Assembly: GCA_965657945.1 (NCBI GenBank)
Contig: CBFHPW010000003.1
Span: forward strand, 70,284-134,283
Length of the DNA stretch: 64,000 nt
Direction: 5' to 3'
DNA from: CAJJDF01 sp965657945
Lineage (GTDB): Bacteria; Bacteroidota; Bacteroidia; Flavobacteriales_D; CAJJDF01
In this document: piece by piece, positions 27,311-34,714 of the stretch
Layout: the number at the start of each line of letters is the position of its first letter
Numbering within the stretch: position 1 is the first letter of the stretch
Program-made: the position numbers and the translations under genes
The notes under the pieces: model-generated
What the model saw: the letters and a program-made list of their open reading frames with translations, nothing else
What the model was told of the DNA's origin: nothing
The model's database searches: none

Positions 27311-27346
27311 AAAAGCCCGATTAAGATTTCCTTAATCGGGCTTTTT
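27311..27346. terminator. Terminator after atpC, likely bidirectional
   Basis: Fifteen-base stem AAAAGCCCGATTAAG / CTTAATCGGGCTTTT with a 5-base loop and T-run; the A-run on the left allows function for the minus-strand HTH gene too. Confidence 0.93.
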
Positions 27347-27357
27347 TGTTACAACAA

Positions 27358-27642
27358 TCAGTATTGAAAATAGGAGTTAAATTCTTTTTTTAGTAACAAT
27401 TTATGTTCTTCTAATAGTTCAAAATATTTTGATTTCCAGTACATCACGGATTCTAGCTTGATTTCTGGTTCTGTGAGTTTTTCTAAGATAAATTCCTCAC
27501 GAATCGAAGTTAATTCTTTTAAGTCTTGTATAAAATCATATTGAATGATCTTGCCAATCTTAAGAATTTCATCTATGGGTACATTTGGGTTTTGAAACAG
27601 ATTATAAATGTGTTGTCTGCTTTTACGAAGTCTTTCAGCCAA
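27358..27642 (-). CDS. Small XRE-like helix-turn-helix protein, start uncertain or damaged
   Basis: 94 aa from a TTG at 27642. The segment LAERLRKSRQHIYNLFQNPN is the recognition part of an XRE-like helix-turn-helix, followed by a C-terminal helical tail rich in Glu and Lys. The frame stays open upstream to about 27708 and encodes VHFGEIIHRAVREKKFPITL, which reads as the missing first helix, but contains no ATG, GTG or TTG at the place where such proteins usually start (MHFGEII). An ATG exists there two bases out of phase (27704-27702). Either translation starts at TTG with a truncated domain, at a non-standard codon, or the gene is damaged. Target unknown. Confidence 0.55.
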   Translation of the reverse strand: MAERLRKSRQHIYNLFQNPNVPIDEILKIGKIIQYDFIQDLKELTSIREEFILEKLTEPEIKLESVMYWKSKYFELLEEHKLLLKKEFNSYFQY

Positions 27643-27777
27643 CAGGGTAATAGGAAATTTCTTTTCCCTTACTGCTCGGTGTATAATTTCTCCAAAATGT
27701 ACATTCAGTTACAAATATGTAAAGTAAAACGTAAAATAAAATGTGTAAAAAATTTGGACTATAATTATTAATTTAGA

Positions 27778-28075
27778 ATTATAACCGCATTATTTCACGT
27801 ATGATTTAAACATTCTGATGTATATATTTATAATAGGATTTACTTTAAGCTCCTTATATTATTTAACAAAAAGTATTGGAGCTGCAATTGGTGTTCATTT
27901 TATTATTAATTTTCTGTCCTCTCTATCCAGTGAAGGTGACAACACCATAATAACCTACGATAACTTCGTTGAATGTGTAAAGTCAAATGAAATAATAAAT
28001 TTATTTATTGTGCTGACTTTTTTATATTGGTTAATTCTAAGGTTCCAAATTAAATATAACGCACGAGAATTCTAA
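27778..28075 (+). pseudogene. Relic of a CPBP-family intramembrane protease
   Basis: An 85-codon open frame (27818-28075) encodes GFTLSSLYYLTKSIGAAIG followed by VHFIINFLSSL, the last conserved block of CPBP (CAAX protease/bacteriocin-processing) proteins including its His/Asn motif, plus one C-terminal membrane helix. Just upstream, in another frame, 27778-27801 reads IITALFHV, resembling the preceding CPBP metal-ligand block, then hits a stop. The N-terminal membrane part with the EExxxR motif is not found. I read this as a frameshifted, truncated remnant. It could still be expressed as a small membrane protein, but no ribosome-binding or promoter signal supports that. Confidence 0.55.
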
Positions 28076-28178
28076 ATCAATAGTTATATTGGATTATCTC
28101 CAAGTCTTGCCATTTCCTGGGCCTAGTCATTCGTCAATTCAAAAAGGGCTACTTCCCGATGCTCAGATATTTTCATCT

Positions 28179-29738
28179 TTATTGTTTTATGATTTTGTTT
28201 GTTCCAATGCTTCCGTTTCTTGCGGTTAGTTTTACTAAGTAAATACCTGTTGGAACATCAGTTAAATTTAATCGATAGGACAACGATGCACGATTCATGT
28301 TTTTTGATTTTACTAATTTCCCATCAAGTTGAAGTAATTCAATCGCGGTGATGATTTCTGTTGTGCGAATAGTCACATAATCTTCCGCGGGATTAGGAAA
28401 TAAATTGAATTGGAGCAGCTCTGGTTCCACCAATGAAACGGTTGAATCCAAAAAGCTAAGTGCCGAATCCACTTTGCACCCATCCGGAATACCCCAGCCG
28501 TATATATTGTCAGGACTTCCTGCTCTGTTTGAGTTGTATTTTATCGCATCCATGACTTCAAAATTGCTTCTTGCAGGATGGGCTTGCACCACACAAGCTG
28601 CTAATCCAGTCATAAGTGGCGTGGCGAGCGAAGTGCCGTTTCCTCTGTACACCGTGTCGTTTAATCCCATGAAATAACACGCTTCTCCTATAGTCGCCAC
28701 ATCTGGTTTTATTCTCCCATCAAATGTTGGTCCTTCCGAAGAAAACCCTGCTCGAGTACTGTCAAATTTTATTGCGCCTACACATAAGACGCTATCCACG
28801 TCACAGGGAGAGGTTAAACTTCCGGTCCCGTTATTGCCCTTATTTCCGGCAGCAACCGAGATTATCATTCCTTTTCGTTTAGCAATCGATACTCCCTGCG
28901 CTGCAATGGTTGTTTTTCCATCCATTCCGGGATATCCGTAACTCACCTGAAGTGTATCGAAATTTCTGTAACCCAAGGAAATGTTACAAATATCAGCTCC
29001 AATAGAATCGGCTCTTTCCAAGCCCAAGACTAAATTGAATTCTTCTATGTTTTTTTCGAACCGACCAATTTCTGTAATGTAAAATGCATAATTTGCTTTG
29101 GGAGCAGAACCTACATAAATGCTGTCCAATTCGGCTCCAAGGATGGAAGAAACGTAAGAACCATGAGTATTTTTGTGGAAAACGAATGGGTCATTGTCCT
29201 CAAAATCCCACGTGTCAACAATTCTGCCTTCTTGTCTCATTTTTTGGAACGATCGCAGGGTGTCCATTCGGGGGAATCCGGCATCCAAAACAGCAATGGT
29301 AACTCCTTGGCCCAAATAACCTTTGTCGTGAAGACAAGATGTGGTTTTGGTCATTTCTAATTGTTCAAATGTGGTTCCGTAAGTGTTACTGTCACCCACA
29401 GAATTTGTGGAGGTGTAAATAGCTAGATTCGGCTCATCTAGCTTGATTGGATGAAGCTCAATACAAGAAGAAACAAAAGTGAATTGCCTGATTTCTTGAG
29501 AAGTAATATCCGAAGAATAATGAACAGCATTGAGCCACTTGGAGATATTTATAATCCGCCCCTTTCTTGTTAAAGCTTCGAAAGATTCGGGTAGGATTGG
29601 TAAATCATAAAAATCTTGATATTTTTCTGGATTGACTAATGCCGAATCGTCCTTGTCTTTAAGGAAAACAAGGTATTCCCTTTGTTGCGAAAAACTGAAA
29701 GAGGAGAGGAAAACAAAAACAAAAAGAAACTTGTTCAT
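28179..29738 (-). CDS. Secreted subtilisin-like (S8) serine protease, T9SS type A sorting domain
   Basis: 519 aa. The frame is open 31 codons further upstream, but the ATG at 29738 begins a clear signal peptide (about 1-18), so I start there. The catalytic triad is intact: Asp152 (VLDAGF), His192 (NTHGSYVSS), Ser370 (GNGTSLATPL), with oxyanion Asn299 (AAGN). The C-terminus (about 440-519, FNLFPNPAEDYVTI to TNKIIKQ) is a type A T9SS sorting domain. Expected to act outside the cell in protein degradation. Divergent from rfbC. Confidence 0.93.
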   Translation of the reverse strand: MNKFLFVFVFLSSFSFSQQREYLVFLKDKDDSALVNPEKYQDFYDLPILPESFEALTRKGRIINISKWLNAVHYSSDITSQEIRQFTFVSSCIELHPIKLDEPNLAIYTSTNSVGDSNTYGTTFEQLEMTKTTSCLHDKGYLGQGVTIAVLDAGFPRMDTLRSFQKMRQEGRIVDTWDFEDNDPFVFHKNTHGSYVSSILGAELDSIYVGSAPKANYAFYITEIGRFEKNIEEFNLVLGLERADSIGADICNISLGYRNFDTLQVSYGYPGMDGKTTIAAQGVSIAKRKGMIISVAAGNKGNNGTGSLTSPCDVDSVLCVGAIKFDSTRAGFSSEGPTFDGRIKPDVATIGEACYFMGLNDTVYRGNGTSLATPLMTGLAACVVQAHPARSNFEVMDAIKYNSNRAGSPDNIYGWGIPDGCKVDSALSFLDSTVSLVEPELLQFNLFPNPAEDYVTIRTTEIITAIELLQLDGKLVKSKNMNRASLSYRLNLTDVPTGIYLVKLTARNGSIGTNKIIKQ

Positions 29739-29797
29739 AGGCGTAGAAACTTTAAAATACGTAAAGTGAAGATACAAATTGCTAGTTACAATATTTG

Positions 29798-29805
29798 TAT
29801 ATTTG
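29798..29805 (+). promoter_or_regulatory. -7 element upstream of rfbC
   Basis: TATATTTG, an exact -7 match 15 bases before the rfbC ATG. A TTG lies at 29779-29781 with only 16 bases of spacer, shorter than the other promoters here. The leader would be about 10 bases. Confidence 0.45.
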
Positions 29806-29818
29806 CAAAATTGCAAAT
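29801..29818. repeat. Inverted repeat at the rfbC transcription start region
   Basis: Eight-base arms ATTTGCAA / TTGCAAAT with a 2-base centre, overlapping the end of the -7 box and ending two bases before the ATG. Possible operator. Confidence 0.5.
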
Positions 29819-29820
29819 TC

Positions 29821-30366
29821 ATGAAAATCATTCCAACTAAAATAAAAGACCTTTTTATTATCGAACCAACCGTTTTTGGTGACGATAGAGGTTATTTTTA
29901 CGAATCCTTCAATGCCCAAAAGTTCAATGAAGCCCTAGGCAGAGAGGTGAATTTTGTTCAAGACAATCAATCTATGTCTGGAGCAAATATTGTGAGAGGT
30001 TTGCATTTTCAAAATCCACCTTATGCTCAAGGAAAGTTGGTGAGAGTGATAGCAGGAGAAGTTATAGATGTGGCTGTGGATATTAGAAAGGATTCGCCCA
30101 CTTATGGCGAGCATGTTTCGGTGAAATTAACAGGAGAAAACAAAAAAATGTTTTGGATTCCTGAGGGTTTTGCTCACGGTTTTTCTAGTTTGAAAGAAGG
30201 AACAATTTTTTCTTACAAATGCACGAACTACTACCACAAAGAATCTGAGGGCAGCATTGCTTGGAACGATAAAGATTTGAATATAAATTGGGAGATTGAA
30301 GCTTCTGTTATTTCAGAAAAAGACCAAGTTGCGAATACATTTAATGAATTGGAATCTAAATTTTAA
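29821..30366 (+). CDS. rfbC: dTDP-4-dehydrorhamnose 3,5-epimerase
   Basis: 181 aa cupin-fold enzyme of dTDP-rhamnose synthesis. Family blocks: FGDDRGYFYESF (about 19-30), FVQDNQSMS, RGLHFQNPPYAQGKLVRV (catalytic His near 63), GFAHGFSSL, and the late IAWNDKDLNINW. The frame extends 14 codons upstream, but ATG 29821 (MKIIPTKIKDLF) is the family start and lies downstream of the -7 element. Followed after 3 bases by the lytic transglycosylase gene and then uvrA, so the three are probably one transcript. Confidence 0.95.
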   Translation: MKIIPTKIKDLFIIEPTVFGDDRGYFYESFNAQKFNEALGREVNFVQDNQSMSGANIVRGLHFQNPPYAQGKLVRVIAGEVIDVAVDIRKDSPTYGEHVSVKLTGENKKMFWIPEGFAHGFSSLKEGTIFSYKCTNYYHKESEGSIAWNDKDLNINWEIEASVISEKDQVANTFNELESKF

Positions 30367-30369
30367 GGC

Positions 30370-31452
30370 ATGAAGTATGGATTAATTGTTTGTGTTCTGA
30401 TTTTACTACTAACTCAATGTGATGCTGAAAAAAGAAAGGTGCATGAGCTCGATGAAGTTGCGAGTAATCTATTGCCAGATTCTTTGGAAAAGTACCAAGA
30501 ATTCATCAATCAAAACTATCAGGTTTTTGCTATTCCTCTGCCTAGGCACCTTACATTTTCTGGCGAAAGAGTTCCCTTGGACAACCTGTTTGTGAGAGAG
30601 AACCTGGATAAGGAAATCTTAATTAATACCTATTGGCACTCCAATACGTTTCTTTATCAAAAAAGAGCCTCTCGCTGGTTTCCTATCATAGAAAGGATTT
30701 TGAGAGAAAATAAAATGCCAGAGGATTTGAAATATTTGGCGCTCATTGAAAGTGGTTTAGATAACGTAGAATCACCTGCTGGCGCAGCCGGTTTTTGGCA
30801 GTTTTTGGCTTCCACTGGACATGGCTATGGTTTGGAAATCAATGAGTTTGTAGATGAACGGTACAACATAGAGAAGGCCACAAAGGCCGCATGCGATTAT
30901 TTGAAAGTGGCTCACAAACAGTTTGGTTCTTGGTCGCTTGCTGCAGCCAGTTACAATATGGGTAAGGGAGGATTGAATAAACAACTTACCAGGCAAAAGG
31001 TAGATTCCTACTATGAACTGTATCTGAATAAAGAAACATCTCGCTATGTATATAGAATCTTGGCTGCTAAACTGATTTTGTCTAATTCGGATAATTTTGG
31101 ATTTTCGCTGAGGAACAAAGATTATTACAAGCCTTATAAAACATATTCGGTTCATGTAGACTCGGCAATCACCGATTTGGTTCAATTTGCACAGAGGCAA
31201 GGTAGTAATTACGCTACCATGCGTCATTTAAATCCTTGGATTTTGGGTAATAAATTACCTAACTCAACACAAAAAAGCTACGAAATAAAATTTCCCAAGG
31301 GAAATTTTCATATTGACGAATGGGCAGAAAAACCTGATACATCAGAGAATGAAAACGAGATTGAAAACCTTTCCGATTCTACAACAAGCAGAGCAACTGA
31401 TTCATTGAATCTTTTGAGAAAAAGCGATACGAACCTAATCCAAATAAATTAA
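30370..31452 (+). CDS. Lytic transglycosylase lipoprotein, MltD-like
   Basis: 360 aa. Lipobox LLTQC with Cys17 predicts an outer-membrane lipoprotein. The GH23 SLT domain spans about 95-235: catalytic Glu127 in YLALIESGLDN, then GAAGFWQF, and AAASYNMGKGGL. It cleaves the MurNAc-GlcNAc bond of peptidoglycan to form anhydro ends. The C-terminal third lacks LysM repeats and ends in a Ser/Thr/Asn-rich tail, so it is shorter than classical MltD. Its stop is immediately followed by the uvrA ATG. Confidence 0.9.
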   Translation: MKYGLIVCVLILLLTQCDAEKRKVHELDEVASNLLPDSLEKYQEFINQNYQVFAIPLPRHLTFSGERVPLDNLFVRENLDKEILINTYWHSNTFLYQKRASRWFPIIERILRENKMPEDLKYLALIESGLDNVESPAGAAGFWQFLASTGHGYGLEINEFVDERYNIEKATKAACDYLKVAHKQFGSWSLAAASYNMGKGGLNKQLTRQKVDSYYELYLNKETSRYVYRILAAKLILSNSDNFGFSLRNKDYYKPYKTYSVHVDSAITDLVQFAQRQGSNYATMRHLNPWILGNKLPNSTQKSYEIKFPKGNFHIDEWAEKPDTSENENEIENLSDSTTSRATDSLNLLRKSDTNLIQIN

Positions 31453-34278
31453 ATGGAGAACCAAACAGAGTTTTTAGAAGTATATGGCGCACGAGTTCAT
31501 AACCTAAAAAACATTGACGTAAAGATACCGAGAGATAAGTTGGTGGTAATAACCGGGTTGAGTGGGAGCGGAAAATCGTCTTTGGCGTTCGAGACCATTT
31601 ATGCAGAGGGACAAAGAAGGTACATTGAAACTTTCTCTTCCTACGCAAGACAGTTTTTGGGTAACATGGAAAGGCCAGATGTAGATAAAATTACTGGGCT
31701 GAGTCCAGTAATTTCTATCGAACAAAAAACTGTGAATAAGAATCCACGATCTACCGTTGGTACCATCACGGAAATTTATGATTTTTTAAGACTATTCTAT
31801 TCTCGGGTAGCTGATGCTTATTCATTCAATACGGGAGAAAAAATGGTGAAGTACACCACCGATCAAATTATTGAAAGAATCCTTGCGGAGTATAACGGGA
31901 AGAAGATAATTGTTCTTTCTCCTCTCGTGAGAGGAAGAAAAGGTCATTATAAGGAGCTTTTTGTAAAGATTAAGAGACAAGGTTTTATAAGAGCAAAAGT
32001 AGATGGTAAGATTATTGACCTGATAGAAGAGGTGAAGCTAGATCGATACAAAATGCATGACATTGATATTGTGGTAGATCGGTTAGAAATCAATCCGGAG
32101 AATGAAAAAAGACTGAAGCAATCGCTCGAAGTTGCTTTCAAATTTGGAAAAGGAACGTTAAGTATTCAAGACTTTGATACGGGAGATTTAACTTTTTTCA
32201 GTAAATCATTGATGTGTCCCACAACGGGAATTGCTTATGAAGAACCTGAACCAAATTTCTTTTCATTTAATTCTCCTTACGGTGCCTGTAGCAGCTGCCG
32301 TGGACTTGGAACTGTACTGGAAATAGATATCAAGAAAATTATTCCAGATGATTCTCTTTCGGTAAAGAAAGGAGCGTTTGCTCCTCTTGGAAAATACAGC
32401 CAGAATTGGATTTTTAGGCAAGTGGAAGCTCTGTTGGATATGGAGAGCTATACCTTAAATACTCCGCTAAAAGAGATAGAAAATGAATTAATAAATGAGA
32501 TATTATACGGAACCAACAAGCAATTTAAATTAAAGAACGCTTCAGGTATATCGGAAACATCTTCCGGTTTTGAAGGGATTATTAATTTCATATCCAGGTA
32601 CCGAGACGACTCCTCTAGTTCAATGCAGAATTGGGCTAAGTCTTTTATGAATAAAGTAAATTGCTCTACTTGTGAGGGAACAAGGTTAAAAAAAGAAGCA
32701 TTGTTTTTTAAAATTGAAGACAAAAATATCTTCGATTTAGCTGATATGGATATTGAAATATTGGTAGAGTGGTTTCAACATATCGAATCTCGATTATCTA
32801 AAACTCAATTGAAAGTTGGTGCCGAAATAATCAAAGAAATTAGAACTCGACTTGGTTTCTTGCTGGAAGTAGGTTTAGGTTACTTAACCATTAACCGGAG
32901 TTCGGCAACATTAAGTGGGGGAGAGGCTCAACGAATTAGATTGGCAACTCAAATAGGAACTGAGTTGACTGGAGTATTATATATTTTAGACGAGCCGAGT
33001 ATTGGACTTCATCAAAGAGACAACGACAGGCTCATTAGTTCTCTTAAAAAATTAAGAGATATTGGGAATTCTGTAATCGTTGTAGAACATGACAAAGACA
33101 TTATGATGGAGTGCGATTACCTCATTGATATTGGTCCAGGCGCTGGAGTAAAAGGTGGAGAAATATTAGTTGCTACAGAACCCGAAAATCTCAATCAGTT
33201 TTCTTCGAGCACGATAGATTATTTGAGGGAAACCAAGGAGATAATTGTTCCAAAAGAGAGAAGGAACAACCAAGAGAAATTCTTGACTTTAACCGGTGCA
33301 TCAGGAAATAACCTGAAAAATGTAGACTTGAAAATCCCATTGGGAAATATGGTGGGAGTCACAGGTGTTTCTGGAAGTGGAAAATCAAGTTTGATAAACC
33401 AAACGCTCTATCCTATATTGAACGCGCATATTTACAATGGAGTGAAAAAACCATTGCCTTATAAAAAAATTAAGGGGTTAGAACATATTGATAAAGTGAT
33501 AGAGATTGATCAATCGCCAATTGGTCGAACTCCTCGTTCGAACCCAGCAACTTATACTCAGGTTTTTGGTGAAATTAGAAGTTTGTTTGCAGAACTGAAC
33601 GAAGCCAAAATAAGAGGGTACAAGCCAGGAAGATTTTCTTTTAATGTGAAAGGAGGAAGATGCGAAGAGTGTCGTGGAGCGGGAGTTCAGACCATCGAAA
33701 TGAATTTTCTACCAGATGTGCATGTGCAATGCGATGCCTGCAACGGAAAACGATACAACCGAGAAACACTAGAGGTAAAGTACAGAGGTAAATCGATTAA
33801 TGATGTCCTTTCTATGTCAATTGAAGAAGGGGTGAATTTTTTTGAAAAAATCCCAAAGATTCATCGGAAATTAGCAACTCTGTTGTCTGTTGGTCTTGGT
33901 TACCTTACTCTGGGACAGCCTTCTACAACATTGAGTGGAGGAGAAGCACAACGTGTAAAGTTAGCTACAGAATTATCTAAAAAAGATACGGGAAATACGT
34001 TTTATATTTTGGATGAGCCAACCACAGGATTGCATTTTGAAGACATACAATTACTGTTAGATGTGCTTAATAGGCTTGTAGATAATGGAAATACAGTGCT
34101 TGTCATTGAGCACAACATGGATGTGATAAAATCTGCGGATTACCTCATTGATATTGGTCCTGAAGGAGGTAGCAAAGGAGGGGAGTTACTATTTGCTGGA
34201 ACACCCGAAGAACTTTGTAAAGTAGAAAGAAGTCATACAGGGAAGTATTTAAAGAAGGAGTTGAAAATAATGAGTTAG
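31453..34278 (+). CDS. uvrA: Excinuclease ABC subunit A
   Basis: 941 aa damage-recognition ATPase of nucleotide excision repair. Two ABC ATPase halves, with P-loops GLSGSGKSS (about 34-42) and GVSGSGKSS (about 638-646), two LSGGEAQRI/V signatures, and zinc-binding cysteines (CPTTG..., CSSCRGLG; and CEECRGAGVQT ... CDACNGKRY). All complete. It directly abuts the lytic transglycosylase gene with no gap and is followed by a terminator at 34337-34372. Confidence 0.98.
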   Translation: MENQTEFLEVYGARVHNLKNIDVKIPRDKLVVITGLSGSGKSSLAFETIYAEGQRRYIETFSSYARQFLGNMERPDVDKITGLSPVISIEQKTVNKNPRSTVGTITEIYDFLRLFYSRVADAYSFNTGEKMVKYTTDQIIERILAEYNGKKIIVLSPLVRGRKGHYKELFVKIKRQGFIRAKVDGKIIDLIEEVKLDRYKMHDIDIVVDRLEINPENEKRLKQSLEVAFKFGKGTLSIQDFDTGDLTFFSKSLMCPTTGIAYEEPEPNFFSFNSPYGACSSCRGLGTVLEIDIKKIIPDDSLSVKKGAFAPLGKYSQNWIFRQVEALLDMESYTLNTPLKEIENELINEILYGTNKQFKLKNASGISETSSGFEGIINFISRYRDDSSSSMQNWAKSFMNKVNCSTCEGTRLKKEALFFKIEDKNIFDLADMDIEILVEWFQHIESRLSKTQLKVGAEIIKEIRTRLGFLLEVGLGYLTINRSSATLSGGEAQRIRLATQIGTELTGVLYILDEPSIGLHQRDNDRLISSLKKLRDIGNSVIVVEHDKDIMMECDYLIDIGPGAGVKGGEILVATEPENLNQFSSSTIDYLRETKEIIVPKERRNNQEKFLTLTGASGNNLKNVDLKIPLGNMVGVTGVSGSGKSSLINQTLYPILNAHIYNGVKKPLPYKKIKGLEHIDKVIEIDQSPIGRTPRSNPATYTQVFGEIRSLFAELNEAKIRGYKPGRFSFNVKGGRCEECRGAGVQTIEMNFLPDVHVQCDACNGKRYNRETLEVKYRGKSINDVLSMSIEEGVNFFEKIPKIHRKLATLLSVGLGYLTLGQPSTTLSGGEAQRVKLATELSKKDTGNTFYILDEPTTGLHFEDIQLLLDVLNRLVDNGNTVLVIEHNMDVIKSADYLIDIGPEGGSKGGELLFAGTPEELCKVERSHTGKYLKKELKIMS

Positions 34279-34336
34279 AATTTGGTGGCACAAAGTTTAT
34301 TGTGAAACTATAACATCAAAAATACGGGAGAGGAAT

Positions 34337-34372
34337 AAAAAAAATGCGATTCTTACGAATCGCATTTTTTTT
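34337..34372. terminator. Terminator after uvrA
   Basis: Nine-base stem ATGCGATTC / GAATCGCAT, loop TTAC, flanked by A7 and T7-8, so possibly active in both directions. Confidence 0.93.
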
Positions 34373-34380
34373 ACCTAGTC

Positions 34381-34402
34381 ATTCCCGACTATAATCGGGA
34401 AT
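34381..34402. repeat. Hairpin ATTCCCGA / TCGGGAAT
   Basis: Perfect 8-base arms with a 6-base loop, 9 bases after the terminator. No T-run. It resembles short dispersed intergenic palindromes seen in this phylum; whether it is dispersed here cannot be told from one window. Confidence 0.45.
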
Positions 34403-34640
34403 CTTTTCGAGAGAAATGAAATTTTTATGCGAACTCCTAACGGGTCTTTTTTGTGCTTTTAGAATATAATTAAAGAGGTCGTTCTTTTCTCGATAAATTT
34501 CTTTCCTAAATACAACGAAAAAACGCTCTACCTGAAACTAGATTTTCTTTCTATTAGAAGTTTTCTTGTTTCTTTTCAAAGAATCCGTTTGTCATTTCTC
34601 CTAAATCGCACGACCACATGTCATAAGGATATTGTTCTAT

Positions 34641-34714
34641 TTTCTTTGTTCTATTTTCTTTTTTCTATTTTCTATTCTCTTTTCTCTAATTTCTTTGTTC
34701 TATTTTCTTTTTTC
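34641..34714. repeat. Pair of identical 25-base pyrimidine direct repeats
   Basis: Identical 25-base copies at 34641-34665 and 34690-34714, in a C/T-only-like tract (motifs TTTCTTTG and TTCTATTTTC). The second copy covers the last codons and stop of aspS. Confidence 0.75.

Larger units (their letters stand above)
34279..34699. other. 421-base gap between uvrA and aspS
   Basis: Holds the uvrA terminator, a second hairpin at 34381-34402 and a long pyrimidine-rich tract (about 34630-34699). I see no protein-coding frame with a recognisable product, and no tRNA fold. Confidence 0.7.

Noticed and set aside
29739..29831. 31-codon extension of the subtilase start
   Set aside because: The extension lies over the rfbC promoter and the signal peptide begins only at the internal ATG.
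30772..31227. 151-codon minus-strand open frame inside the lytic transglycosylase gene
   Set aside because: Antisense to conserved SLT residues; composition unlike a real protein.
34381..34402. Hairpin as part of a dispersed repeat family, with a shared CCTAGTCATTC near 28123 and 34374
   Set aside because: Only 11 bases are shared and the second site lacks the palindrome; not enough within one window.
34630..34714. Possible CRISPR-like repeats in the pyrimidine tract
   Set aside because: Only two copies, low complexity, no regular spacers and no cas genes.
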